A stretch of DNA of 64,000 nucleotides from Deroplatys truncata. Lineage: Eukaryota > Arthropoda > Insecta > Mantodea > Mantidae. This document shows, in pieces, positions 34,410 to 45,886 of this stretch (positions are counted from its first letter, which is position 1; every line of letters starts with the position of its first letter). The notes under the pieces were generated by a model. It searched no databases, was not told the origin of the DNA, and worked only from the letters and a program-made list of their open reading frames with translations. Made by a program: the position numbers and the translations under genes. The DNA lies in assembly GCA_030765065.1 (NCBI GenBank), contig CM060979.1, positions 108,364,350 through 108,428,349 on the forward strand, in the 5' to 3' direction.

Positions 34410-36650
34410 TACACAATATTGACATTCTTCCATTATTTTCCACTGTTTGTGAATATTCATATCATCTAGAGTTTTATATAATCTGAAAGTGAAACAGAGG
34501 TCTGTAAATCATATTTTCGACTTCTTGTATAAGAATTATGTAAATCTCACATCTATACACGTTCTTCCTTTTTGCCAAGTATTCTGCTGCATAACAACTA
34601 ATTTACGTTTATTGAGATAATTCCTGACAAGAACGTTTTAGAGGAGCAGTGTTCCTATACTGTTCATAGTGCTAGGTGCGTACATGTGTATATTATTATC
34701 AGTAAATGCATATTGCACTTATTAATATACCTTATTTTCTTTCAAATTGGGCCTAGTTGCGCAATTCGAAGTATTATTAAGACAAAATAAAATATTACTT
34801 TCGCGGGTTTTTAAAACATCTAATGTAAGTTAATTGATTAGTTAGCATATTAAAATTAATCCGCTTTTCAATTGTTTTACACAAGAAAACGTTGTCCATC
34901 TCCGTAATGTGAGAGTAGCGTGTCTGCCTTCAAAAACTGGAACTTCTATGTTTGGTAATTGCCTGGATGAGATATTTTCATTTATAACTAAACTAAATGT
35001 CAGCTACATTTCAGTTGAATGGACACGGACATTTTGAGCATCATTCTATCCATTACATTCACCGTCTCGTAAATCTGAGCTATTAAACACACATACATAC
35101 AGAGAGTTACTCTGCATATCATTTATTTCATGTAACTTCACACAGTTTTAATTAGTTACTCCCAAAATGTTTCTAAGAAAAAAGGCTTGCACGCCGAAAT
35201 ACTATTTCACTTTAGGCAGACATAATTCTGTCAGCAGCCGCACTGCCTGCGATAACACACGAATGTACAAGCCAGCTCACACTTCACGGCTATCTGATTT
35301 CCTTTTACAACACATTTCGTGAGAGTAATGGAGAGAAAATGCTAACAAAAGCAATACGACCACAAACCGTTGTGAGGCACAGTTTAATCTCACAAATACT
35401 TTCTGGCAAGGTAACAAGTTTTTAATTTATGAGATTATAAATGGGTTTATTCATTCAGAATATGAAACAGGTTTTCTATCCTCCCGTTATAAGTTCTATA
35501 AAAGCTAATGCTATAATTATCCTAAAATATAAAAGGCACTTTCCGTACAGATTTCGATTAAGGCAACAATATTTCCATTCTATATGATCCATCCATTGAG
35601 TTATCCCTCTGGGCCTTTTCATTAGGAATAAATGATATTTAATTCATTAGAAAAAACAAACAAATAAAGAATAGGTATAAGCCTGATGAGCAGGCATAGG
35701 TATTCTTAAGTAGTTAGCTTCAACTTATCTCCTCTCAAACTATACGTCAATACAAAGAAAGGAAACAAGAGCAGCCAAGGGTTACCAATAGGCAGGTAAA
35801 CATAGTATGATGAGTGTTGTCTTCAAAAGTCAACAGACTATATGAGGGATGGGTTGGTTTGTTATCCGGGATGTCACGTTTTAAGCGTAGTAAAAGTTCA
35901 ACTTCACTTCCATTCGTCCTGCTTCAATGCCTGCCGATGAGTAAAGCGGAAAGGCAAAGGTGTTTGTTGGGAAAGCAGTGTTTATTTATTAAGACTAGGC
36001 ACTATTATATTAGATGTACCGTCGATGTACAAAGAGCGCCAAAGAATATTTCACTGCACCTAGTGTCTATGTAACATTATTCATCATTGTACGTTTCCTT
36101 GGGAAGCCATGGCCATTTCATTGGTTGATTTAGGCCACGGTGTAAGGGTGCGCCACTCCTTCTGCTCATTGACTTCCTGCCCAGAGGTGAAACTTTACCA
36201 ATAACCACAACATAGGTTACAAAATGGCGTAGAAACGAAATATAAGTTTAAGCTCTCGATCGTATTGGCTAAAAGAGAAAGAGGTCGAGTGAGTGCAATG
36301 AGTTTGTGTTACAGACCTCTTATCGTGATTGATAGCTCATACCTTATCGGCTAGTGCAGGACAACCTTTGAAAGGGTTAAAAGCTAAGGGGAAAACTTGA
36401 TGAGTGCCCGGATTAGCGAAATGTATAATGTGTAGTGTGAGAACATTTTCAGGGGGTGCAAATTAAAGCTTGAATGGTATTCATTAAACACATAGCAAGG
36501 CAGCACTTTATAATAAAAAATAAACAGAACTGTATTCTCACAATGATATCGATGCTTGTTCTGCATAGATGCAAGAATAAATAATAATAAATAAATAAAT
36601 AAATAAATAAATAAAGCAGCATGTTTTCCCTCTATTCAAACTATAATTGG
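34410..36650. other. Unassigned AT-rich DNA with an AATA tract
   Basis: No supported gene. An 86-codon frame at 35814-36074 has no known motif. A (AATA)n/(AAAT)n microsatellite lies at 36576-36615. Confidence 0.35.
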
Positions 36651-36660
36651 TTAACATACA

Positions 36661-36793
36661 GATGACTGAAAAATTCAATGCCATAGCCGGGATTTGAACC
36701 ACGGATCTCCCGGTCTCCGTCCGGTTGCTCTAACCACTAAGCTACCATGGTAACATGCCGGCAACCCATTAAATTCTCCAGCTGACTCGCATT
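36661..36793 (-). mobile_element. SINE-B copy, left arm of an inverted pair
   Basis: The minus-strand SINE-B head (B box GGATTTGAACC as seen on the plus strand near 36692, A box near 36740), extended by AACCCATTAAATTCTCCAGC and TGACTCGCA, which is not part of the 33.4 kb copy. It is the reverse complement of 36917-37048 with few mismatches. The SINE-B 3' tail is missing beyond about 36661. Confidence 0.75.
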
Positions 36794-36916
36794 AATTGAC
36801 CTAATAGTGGTTGAAACTAAAATCCTGGGACTTAAGTACTTACAAAGAATGTAAGTCGCCATTGGGGTATGACATCTCAATACAATTTGAGATCTCCTTG
36901 TGGTTTACCGGAAAAA

Positions 36917-37108
36917 ATGCGAGTCAGCTGGAGAATTTAATGGCGTGCCGGCATGTTGCCATGGTAGCTCAGTGGTTAGAGCAACGGACGGAGACCGGGA
37001 GATCCGTGGTTCAAATCCCGGCTATGGCATTGAATTTTTCAGTCATCTGATTCTACCTTTCTAACCCTGTCCAACACACGGCTTGTGTGAAAGAACAATT
37101 AATTCCAT
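36917..37108 (+). mobile_element. SINE-B copy 2, right arm of an inverted pair
   Basis: It starts TGCGAGTCAGCTGGAGAATT (the inverted counterpart of the left arm), then the tRNA-like head GCCATGGTAGCTCAGTGGTTA (A box) and GGTTCAAATCCCGGC (B box, near 37009), and the tail to AACAATTAATTCCATGG. With the left arm it makes ~130-bp arms around a loop of ~123 bp. Confidence 0.8.
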
Positions 37109-37299
37109 GGTTAATATACCTTTACTAACATATTGCTGATCAAAGGTATACATCAGATTTATAGTCAAAAATATAAACCAATTTTATTGCCATAATATGT
37201 ATATCATATTCGGTAAACCATATACATATACGTAATTATCTCTAGTTTCTAAAAATGATCAGTCAATTATAAAAAACGAGTAATTTGCATTTTGTAAAA

Positions 37300-37524
37300 G
37301 AGTATCAGCATCTGCGGATATTTTACGGGGAGTGCCCACTTTCTGACGAGTATGTAGACCGTCTTCCCCACTTTTCTGAAATATTTTTATCCAATTGCAC
37401 TGCCGTTGCAATTGCTGTGCCAATACGACCACCTTCCTACATACCCACGATACGCCCACGAGTAATTTCGCTAGTATACGGCATGGGTGGTTCTGAGACA
37501 ATAAACATGTTCTGGTTTCAATAA
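37300..37524 (-). pseudogene. mariner/Tc1-type transposase N-terminal fragment
   Basis: On the minus strand a frame beginning YTSEITRGRIVGM near 37480 changes frame near 37410 and continues NWIKIFQKSGEDGLHTRQKV and GTPRKISADADTLL (to about 37310). This is the paired helix-turn-helix and linker (G-x-P-R-K) typical of Tc1/mariner transposases. The catalytic domain is absent. The LTR element begins about 220 bp to its right and does not interrupt it. Confidence 0.55.
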
Positions 37525-37744
37525 CACCAGAAAAAGCAAAGGCATCAACCTCCCCCTCTTTTCTCCTTATTGGTATGTTATCAAGTCACCACGCTCTGCG
37601 ATATGTAAGGTGAAGGACACGCTTCAAAAGACCCCTGAAAACGACACAGAATACGTCGAAATTTTTCTTTGGCGGTCTGTGCACAAGGCAAGCCTCAAAC
37701 GGCATTCCTCTAGTTCATGCTTACAGCTGCCCATCTTCACTTTG

Positions 37745-37772
37745 TGAAGCCGGTTATCGAGACCCAGGAGAA

Positions 37773-37847
<75 letters not shown>

Positions 37848-38721
37848 TACGATCGAACATAGCGACGAAAATGTGCAGAATTCATATTAGGAATGGGTTT
37901 TGTAGGGAAGACAGAGAAACAAAGTTTGTTTCCTCGAAGCAGAGGTATTTTACCTGCGATGGTCAACGAACCTGCATACCGGAAGTCTCGCCTTTATACT
38001 TTTGGCTCGGACAGGATTTACAACGGTTTCAAAGCTTAAAAGGGTTAGGAAGTATATGTACCTTATCTACGATCTAAGAATGTTCGTGGGAGGATTTTAA
38101 AACTCAAAATAAGCTGTAAGAAGCAGATGTGAAAGTTGTCAAGTGGGGGTAGCCAATAATAAAAATCATGAAACAAAATGATAGCCAATCGAAAGATCGC
38201 GTATACATCACATGATATGTTTGAATTTAAGACGGTACGAAACTTAAGAAAGGTGGGGGAAAATTCTAAGTCTGGCAAAAGGCGTGAAAGAGAAAAAGAA
38301 ACGCGGAGACACAGTGGGGTACAAACTAACCACGAGGACGGTCGACGAAACAAAATTAGAAGAAAATAATCAGAAAGTTTATAGTGTAAAAAATGAAGTT
38401 ATGAAATCTAGGCAATTCGAGGGATAATCGGAGAAACACATAAGTAGCGACTTCGAAAGTAATAAGAATAACAGTGGTTTCGACGACGAAGGTGGCGGGT
38501 TGACCAGATAGGAATCTACGTAACAAAATAAAGATATAACCCAAACTTCTCCGGCAGTATTACTGATATCGTCAAGGCAGTGTCACCACCTCTGAAAACT
38601 AGAATCTCAGCTCTACCTAAAACAAATTCCAAATCCCTGCCATCCAACCATCGAACCCAGGACTCTGAGTCCACTGAAGCAACTGCCAGGAACAACACAG
38701 ATGCGTCAGAGGTCAGCGTCA
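37745..38721 (+). repeat. 5' LTR
   Basis: 977 bp, TG...CA ends. It contains a (TAA)n tract at 37777-37848 that is about 35 bp longer than in the 3' LTR, so the tract has changed since insertion. Short ORFs inside it are mirrored in the other LTR only because the LTRs are copies. Confidence 0.93.
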
Positions 38722-38723
38722 TT

Positions 38724-38749
38724 TGGCGCCCACGACGTTGGGGCTCGAA
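38724..38749 (+). promoter_or_regulatory. Primer binding site, tRNA-Lys type
   Basis: TGGCGCCCACGACGTTGGGG, then CTCGAA, two bases after the 5' LTR. It matches the complement of the 3' end of the tRNA-Lys that primes several retroelements (TGGCGCCCAACGTGGGGC), with three extra bases, and extends into the T-arm complement CTCGAA. The tRNA identity is from known primer sites. Confidence 0.8.
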
Positions 38750-39103
38750 ATACTGCCAGCGGATAACACACCCGGAGAACCGACAACGGAAGGAAGGACA
38801 GAAAGACGACGCCGATGACGACATCAGCAACCACCAGCAGCAGAGTGTACCGATAGACGCGTGGCAACATGCGACATCGACGCCGCTCCATTACAACAAG
38901 GAAGCAGACATTCAGCGCAGACATCATCAGTGTTCAAAACGTGTGTAAGTGTAGTGAAGTGTTTTGTGAACTACTACAACACTTCGCAGCAGCTCAACCC
39001 AGCACCGAGTAAGTGTTAACTGTATGATACATAAGTTAATAAAATTTTGGAAGGGAGTGCATATGCAATAGATATAAGTAAACTGGGTTATGTATGTTTG
39101 TAA

Positions 39104-41224
39104 ATGCTGTTAAGAAGCAAGAAATTAACCGGCAACGATATGGAAGGTAATAGCAATGAACAAGGGGAAAATTTCACTAACAATAGCACGCGGGTAGGTG
39201 TAGAAAATGGAGATAGCGAAACATTAGAAAACCAAGTTACCGGATCACTTAACACGAGCGAAATGCTGCAACAAATGTTGGCTCAATTGAGCCTCCTAAA
39301 CACTAAAATATCAGAACAAGAGCAAACACTTGGGCAAACACTGACTCAACGATTATCAGAACAAGAGCAAACACTTGGGCAAACACTGACTCAACGATTA
39401 ACAGAACAAGAGCAAACACTAACTCAACGATTAACAGTACAGGAGCAAACACTAAAACAACAATTGTCCACCCAGGAACAAACATTGCAGCAGCAGATAG
39501 CCGCACAATTAAGCATCCAACATAAGGAAATCAGTCAGGGCTTAGAAAATAAAATACAGGGTGTCTTGTCAGAAATTAGAGCAAGTCAAAATGTAATCTA
39601 CGAGGATGTAGAATACATAAGAAACGAACTAAAAGCAACACAGAATAGTGTAGAGGTAGTAAGGAAGGAACTTGTCGTGGAAATAGACGCAATCAGGGCA
39701 CAACAAATTGTAAGCAATGAAAACTTAATATGTACAATTAGTGATAAGGCAAGGGAAGAAGCAATGACAGTCTGTGTATCATTACAGAATAAGCAGCAGG
39801 CACTTGAAGCAGGGGTTAATGATGAAATTAACAAATTAAGGGAGGAACTGACACAGACCGTCAATGCTCGCAGGGACGCGGTAGAACAAATCGAACCGCG
39901 ATCCCAAGGAGCCACGGACGCGCGAATTACCTCTCAGGTTTCCGCGCTTTCGTCGTTCCAGGGTAACAACCCGAGTAGCGAACCGAAGTCGAACGAACCT
40001 GCCTGCACTCCTTCGGCCTCACCGCACCCGGCAAGTGAAATGTCAAGCACCGTAGGGCCCCTGCAACAATGCAATATACCTTTACAATTTTTGAATGAAC
40101 TGCCAATCCCCAAGTTCAACAGTGAATTCGATAATGCGAAGCAGTTCATTAATGACCTCGAATCTTATTTCGCGCTTAGGGGAATTCCCGACAGTTTCAA
40201 AATGGTAATTATAAAAAGGAGCTTGATAGGCCCGTCCCTGAGTTGGTTTCGGTTGACGGTAGGCGAGCATGCACAATATGAACATTTTAGGTCTGCATTT
40301 TTGGAAAAATATTGCAGTGGCGTTGCACAGTACAGGGTGCGTGCAGAAATAAATAATGGCCGATACAGGGAAGAGAAGCGTGAGTCGATGGTCGACTACT
40401 TCTTGCGACTCGGCCAGTTAAGTCAACTCCTGGACCCACCGATGCCCGAAGGTGAATTTGTATCCCTCCTGACACGACACTTCCCAGACGTTATACGTCA
40501 TCACCTCGTGGTATCACGTCCGAGGACGCTGAGCGAAGCCATAGAACTACTTACCGCTCTGCAGGGGTACGGAACGCGGGAAGAAGATAGGCCCAGAATC
40601 AGGACTGAAGGCAGACACATTGATCGGATACATTCGCATCGTAATGATGGGACGAGGGCACAAGGTGCGTTGAACAACTATTCCACAGTCCGACAGCGTT
40701 ATCAAGAGCCATTTACGAGAAATCGGGAGAGAAACAATAGGCGCTGGAACCAAACGGGGACGGGTAGGCCACCGAGGCAACATGAGGAGTATCCCGTTCA
40801 GTACATGAGATTCTCCAGGTACCCAGCGAATAGTAGGCAACACCGGGGAAATAACCTCACGGTGGAACAGCGGATAGGCCAAGAACGCCTCCGAACCGCC
40901 CAGAAACTCCACCGAACCGGAAACACCTCGGGCAGGCCAAGGTCACCTCCGAACAGGCCAAGAACACCTCCAAGCCGGCCAGTGACCCCACCCCGTAGAG
41001 ATGAGAACCACGAGTTCTTAAGCATGCCTACGTACAGTCACGTTTTGACGCCGAGCGGGTACCCATCACAGACACGACAGCCGCAAAATGTCCACCGCGA
41101 AATGGATGACGCGATAGGTCACCTAAGCGGGACAATGGCAGGACAAAGCATAGGCCAAGGGATAGGCCCCAGTCAAGGATCGTGGCCACGACGGTCGGAA
41201 AACTGGAGACAGGAAGAGTCGTAG
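39104..41224 (+). CDS. gag: Gag polyprotein of the LTR retrotransposon
   Basis: An intact 706-codon ORF that would form the capsid of the LTR element. Residues 1-50 are polar. Residues 70-131 are a tandem repeat of an 11-15-residue unit, EQEQTLGQTLTQRL and shortened variants, and the coiled-coil tendency continues to about 260. Residues 328-488 are a retrotransposon gag capsid domain: LPIPKFNSEFDNAKQFINDL, then SLSWFRL, FRSAFLEKYC and VDYFLRLGQLSQLLDP. The tail (490-706) is Arg/Pro-rich, with repeats of RPRxPP; no CCHC zinc knuckle is present, so RNA binding would rely on the basic tail. The first ATG at 39104 follows a ~380-nt leader with stops. Unlike its neighbours it has no inactivating change. 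The alternative of a domesticated host gag is unlikely because LTRs and a target duplication still flank it. Confidence 0.88.
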   Translation: MLLRSKKLTGNDMEGNSNEQGENFTNNSTRVGVENGDSETLENQVTGSLNTSEMLQQMLAQLSLLNTKISEQEQTLGQTLTQRLSEQEQTLGQTLTQRLTEQEQTLTQRLTVQEQTLKQQLSTQEQTLQQQIAAQLSIQHKEISQGLENKIQGVLSEIRASQNVIYEDVEYIRNELKATQNSVEVVRKELVVEIDAIRAQQIVSNENLICTISDKAREEAMTVCVSLQNKQQALEAGVNDEINKLREELTQTVNARRDAVEQIEPRSQGATDARITSQVSALSSFQGNNPSSEPKSNEPACTPSASPHPASEMSSTVGPLQQCNIPLQFLNELPIPKFNSEFDNAKQFINDLESYFALRGIPDSFKMVIIKRSLIGPSLSWFRLTVGEHAQYEHFRSAFLEKYCSGVAQYRVRAEINNGRYREEKRESMVDYFLRLGQLSQLLDPPMPEGEFVSLLTRHFPDVIRHHLVVSRPRTLSEAIELLTALQGYGTREEDRPRIRTEGRHIDRIHSHRNDGTRAQGALNNYSTVRQRYQEPFTRNRERNNRRWNQTGTGRPPRQHEEYPVQYMRFSRYPANSRQHRGNNLTVEQRIGQERLRTAQKLHRTGNTSGRPRSPPNRPRTPPSRPVTPPRRDENHEFLSMPTYSHVLTPSGYPSQTRQPQNVHREMDDAIGHLSGTMAGQSIGQGIGPSQGSWPRRSENWRQEES

Positions 41225-41965
41225 CGTTCCCAGGCTCAACCTCAGAGAACGCGCGCAGGTTCTCGCATTACACAGGGAACGAAAACAAAAATACAAGAAG
41301 AACAATTTTTTATTGAATATTTGCACATTGGGGGAGGCATTAATTGGTTAGAACTTTTACGCAACAACTGTGCGAAGGGAGAGATCTTAACGACACGCCA
41401 CTGCAGTCAGCTGATGAGTCAGAGGTAGGTCAAGCACCCCAGTATTGTGGGTTAAAACACAGAAAATTAAAATGTTTATTTCGGTGAGACAGCGGACAAC
41501 TCGCAGGTAGTCAGTGATCAAAACATGTCCCTATCAGGTATAAACGAACGTGTAGCATCAACAGACTGCTTAAACCATCAAGCGAAAGAAGCAATACAGA
41601 CGTATGCATATGTGTTGGAAAGGTCCTTATCGGATATCACAAACCTTCGGGGACAGGGTATATCAACTCCAATCGTCCATTTAAGCCGGACCATAGAAAT
41701 TTAGTAGAGTCGGATAGGGAAAATGTACAAACGCACTCGGAACACGAGTAAGGAAAGTCATATATGCGAACATTGTTTATAAACAAATTGGTAGCTTTGG
41801 GATAGCAATATCCTGTTAAAACCGTGTGCTTGACATTCACGATGTTAATGACATACAGAAAGAAAACCGGACAGAATGTATACCTGGCAGAAAAAGGAAC
41901 TAAAAGGTGTCTGAGTGTGGAGGCTGCTAATAGCCTCAAGAAAACCAGTATTGTATATAAGGTGC

Positions 41966-42010
<45 letters not shown>

Positions 42011-42397
42011 ACTAAGATGTGTAATGAAAAAAAATTGTTTGAAGAATGTATTGTGTGTATAAACAGATTCCTTAAATATAAATGTTTTGTAGCCTGGTTG
42101 TTGACGGCCAGATATTATGTAGATTGTTTTTCTTTTACTTGGTGAAAATACTTGTGTCAAATTTGAAATTGCATTGTGTACAGTGATTGAAATGTATTGT
42201 GAACAGAATAAATGTGTAACGGTGGGCTTGCCATCAAATCGTCGTAAGCCACTAAATAAACGAATGAATAAATAAATAAAATGATAAATGAAAGGAGCCG
42301 AGGGAGAGAGGGACATTAGATTAGCTTAGATGGGACATTAACGATAAACCCATCATCCAACCTAAAGTTCCGATGATACATTTACCGTCAGGGCATA
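41225..42397 (+). other. Non-coding internal region of the LTR element, in the place of pol
   Basis: 1.17 kb without an ORF over about 130 codons and without recognisable pol or env motifs. It holds a (GA)n tract at 41969-42007 and several (GAAT)/(AAAT) units near 42260. It may be a remnant from which pol was lost, or sequence needed for packaging. Confidence 0.75.
41969..42007. repeat. (GA)n microsatellite
   Basis: An unbroken GA run of about 19 units within the LTR element's internal non-coding region. Confidence 0.95.
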
Positions 42398-42424
42398 TGA
42401 AGCTGGTTATCGAGACCCAGGAGA

Positions 42425-42461
<37 letters not shown>

Positions 42462-43335
42462 TACGATCGAACATAGCGACGAAAATGTGCTGAATTCATA
42501 TTGGGAATGGGTTTTGTAGGGAAGACAGAGAAACAAAGTTTGTTTCCTCGAAGCAGAGGTATTTTACCTGCGATGGTCAACGAACCTGCATACCGGAAGT
42601 CTCGCCTTTATACTTTTGGCTCGGACAGGATTTACAACGGTTTCAAAGCTTAAAAGGGTTAGGAAGTATATGTACCTTATCTACGATCTAAGAATGTTCG
42701 TGGGAGGATTTTAAAACTCAAAATAAGCTGTAAGAAGCAGATGTGAAAGTTGTCAAGTGGGGGTAGCCAATAATAAAAATCATGAAACAAAATGATAGCC
42801 AATCGAAAGATCGCGTATACATCACATGATATGTTTGAATTTAAGACGGTACGAAACTTAAGAAAGGTGGGGGAAAATTCTAAGTCTGGCAAAAGGCGTG
42901 AAAGAGAAAAAGAAACGCGGAGACACAGTGGGGTACAAACTAACCACGAGGACGGTCGACGAAATAAAATTAGAAGAAAATAATCAGAAAGTTTATAGTG
43001 TAAAAAATGAAGTTATGAAATCTAGGCAATTCGAGGGCTAATCGGAGAAACACATAAGTAGCGACTTCGAAAGTAATAAGAATAACAGTGGTTTCGACGA
43101 CGAAGGTGGCGGGTTGACCAGATAGGAATCTACGTAACAAAATAAAGATATAACCCAAACTTCTCCGGCAGTATTACTGATATCGTCAAGGCAGTGTCAC
43201 CACCCCTGAAAACTAGAATATCAGCTCTACCTAAAACAAATTCCAAATCCCTGCCATCCAACCATCGAACCCAGGACTCTGAGTCCACTGAATCAACTGC
43301 CAGGAACAACACAGATGCGTCAGAGGTCAGCGTCA
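42398..43335 (+). repeat. 3' LTR
   Basis: 938 bp, a copy of the 5' LTR apart from the shorter (TAA)n tract (42425-42461) and about eight substitutions. It ends CGTCA, immediately before the TTTG target copy. Confidence 0.93.
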
Positions 43336-43339
43336 TTTG

Positions 43340-45880
43340 CTCTGGATGGTGATACATTAGGCTTCAGATTTGTATGCACTAAAATATCTAAAATATGCAG
43401 GCATTTATGCTGTCAAAATCTTTAAAGTATGCCTTATAATTTCAAAAACATGCACTAAGCATGCACAATTTACTTCTTTTGATGGATTATAAGCATACTT
43501 AAGAAGCGAGTTTATTGTTCGGTATGCTTTATGATTTATTTTTCTTTTACCTCCCAGAAAGCAGGCCGTGATTGGTTGAAAGTACATTCTTTCAATCATG
43601 CTGGTTATTATCTCCCACTTGGGACCGTAAGTGTAATACTCGAGTTAATTATACTCCAATACTTTGCAACTATACTAGTGCGCTTTGTGCACAAAAGTAT
43701 CAGAGTGTCTGTTTAAGATCCAGCGTTAATGTGGAAATGTCGTTGTTTCTATACAACTTTTTCTTTATATTCTCTGTTAGGATGTTTCCAAGAATGACAT
43801 CAGGGCAAATCATCGTTAGAGTACGGTATTGTGATTATCTCTCTTAAATGCTTGAACGCCGTATAGCAATATACCGTGCCTAATATGGGACTTGTATAGT
43901 TTCTCACCCACGCAGCGATCAGCTCGGTATGTCGGTTGTTTATCCAAACCTTGTTAAGCCGACGTGCAGAGCATCCTCACCGCCCTCCCTCAACCCTCTC
44001 ATGGTCAGTGGTAATGGACTCCAGTGGCCTGCGAGACGTGTCCAACATCGCTAATATCATTCGTTTCGCCAATACAACATAAATAACATCATATTTCGCC
44101 GTCTTTAATGAAAAATCTTTCTTAACAACTCCATTTTTTAAAAAGTAATTAACTCCTCCTTGAGTCTGCTAATTACCTAGGTGTGCGCTTGGTGATCTCC
44201 TTGCAGCAAAAGCTTCTGCTTATGTAAAAAAGGATGGTGTGTGGATTTGTTACCTGATTCAGAGTTATTTTTTCGTTGCCCGAGTCTTACTTTACCATTA
44301 ATGCAGGATATTATTCTACATTTTATTTACGGCTCCCGTTTTAGTTTTCTTTCAGATTTTACGACACACTTATTAAACGCTTCTATATAAAATACAGGGT
44401 GTTCGTCCTAAGTCGCTTTAGGTAGCCTGCACAATAGGACTAGGGGTGACCACATATATTTTTCTTCTTTAAAATATTATAACTCGCAGAGCTTTGTTTC
44501 ATTACAAACACAATTGGAAACAATTAAGTAACAATAATTGTAATAATAAGAATTTCAAGTAGTAGGCCCTAGGCCTACGCACAGTTTAATTAATAATCGT
44601 AATAGTAATAATAACAAAAATAATAATCTATACAAAACTGTTCCATCTTCATGAATAAAATCCACGTTCATTTTAGATATGAGCATCCTACACTACAAGA
44701 TAGTAGTAATAATAATACACTGAAATGTTATAATTATTATAAAGTTATGGAGATGATTATTTCCTATCCACTATATAATGTCTCTAGTAAGGAAACATTT
44801 ATTTATGATAGGATCTGTCAAGATAGTTGGCTCATTGCAACTTAATCGATCACTATTATTACAGATGTTTCGACTGCTTGAGAGTATTCTATCCCCGGTG
44901 CCTGCATATGTAAAATATTTTTAAATGTGTTGATTCCAATTCCGAATTCCATGAATACCTATAAGGTGATAATTAAATAATCGCTTTAAAACCCATAGTG
45001 CGCAATCAAGTGAAATGCTCAATAGCAGTTGATATAAAACTTTACAAATGAACAACAGTGATACTTTCAACGACGGTCACCTGAGTTTTGTATTTTAAAA
45101 GGCATGTTCCTAAAGATAAAGCTCTGCTTCAGTACATTCTTTTGCTTAGATAAGCGGTTCAAAACAAAGTAATAAGTGACGCTTGTCTGCTAGTTCAGAG
45201 CTCATTTCGCGTATAGTTTCACTCTGAGAAAAATGCATACCTTGATGACTAGAAAGAAAATGGAGGATGCGGAGGGATCACATTGGCACTGGTGCCATAC
45301 GTTTCACAAATCGAAAGGTTAAACTGATTTATGATGGCCATTGCGGGGAAGCAGGCAGTATTTTTGTTTGGATAATGGCATTAGCTTTAACCAATTACCC
45401 AGTTAGATCGCTAACGAACTTGGCGAGAAAGTTCTATGATCCCTGGAGCTACACAACAGCTTTCAGCTCCTCACGTCGTGGCTAGCAGCATGAAAACTCG
45501 GATATCTGTCATAAATCTGGCCAGCTGATCAAATTTGCAAGCAATTCCCTTCAATCTCACTCCTCTATACCAGTGGGGAAATATTTCCACGCATCGCTGT
45601 AAATTTAGCAGCGTAGTCGAAATCCACTTAAGTAGCATTCGTTCCGGTACATCAAAATGCTATTCCGATGCCCACCCACATTAACAGTGCACCGCCCACC
45701 ACCAGCTCCACCATACAATACAGTACATTTATCATTTTGTCCCACTGCGTCTGCAACTCAACAAACTCTTCTATTCAACACCCAATTCAACACATATTCT
45801 CTGTGACATATAAGTAATTTCATAGACAGTGTGTTTCGTAGTACGTGAGACCCATGTTGCTAACGGGTAGGAGAAAACAA
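43340..45880. other. Unassigned DNA
   Basis: No gene recognised. TACAGGGTGTTCGTCC at 44394 resembles the terminal sequence of some mariner/Tc1 elements but has no partner that I could find. Bases 44560-44585 hold a near-palindrome, GTAGGCCCTAGGCCTAC. Confidence 0.3.
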
Positions 45881-45886
45881 AACAAA

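Larger units (their letters stand above)
37745..43335 (+). mobile_element. Gag-only LTR retrotransposon, 5.6 kb, recently inserted
   Basis: A complete element with two LTRs (37745-38721 and 42398-43335), each starting TGAAGC and ending CGTCA, flanked by a 4-bp duplication TTTG (37741-37744 and 43336-43339). A tRNA-Lys-type primer site follows the 5' LTR. The only long ORF is gag (39104-41224). The 1.17 kb between gag and the 3' LTR shows no protease, RT, RNase H or integrase text on either strand. Outside the (TAA)n tract the LTRs differ at about eight positions by eye, about 99% identity, so insertion was recent. It should depend on pol supplied by another element. No convincing polypurine tract touches the 3' LTR; the nearest G/A tract is GAGGGAGAGAGGGA near 42300. 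Confidence 0.88.

Noticed and set aside
37624-37966. Frames with poly-Leu or poly-Ile tracts
   Set aside because: They translate the (TAA)n microsatellite of the LTR and have no coding support.
38580-38948. 122-codon frame upstream of gag
   Set aside because: It starts in the 5' LTR, runs through the primer binding site into the leader, and only its LTR part is mirrored in the 3' LTR; there is no recognisable domain.
44394-44420. mariner/Tc1 end-like TACAGGGTGTTCG as a new transposon
   Set aside because: No inverted partner and no transposase text could be found around it.
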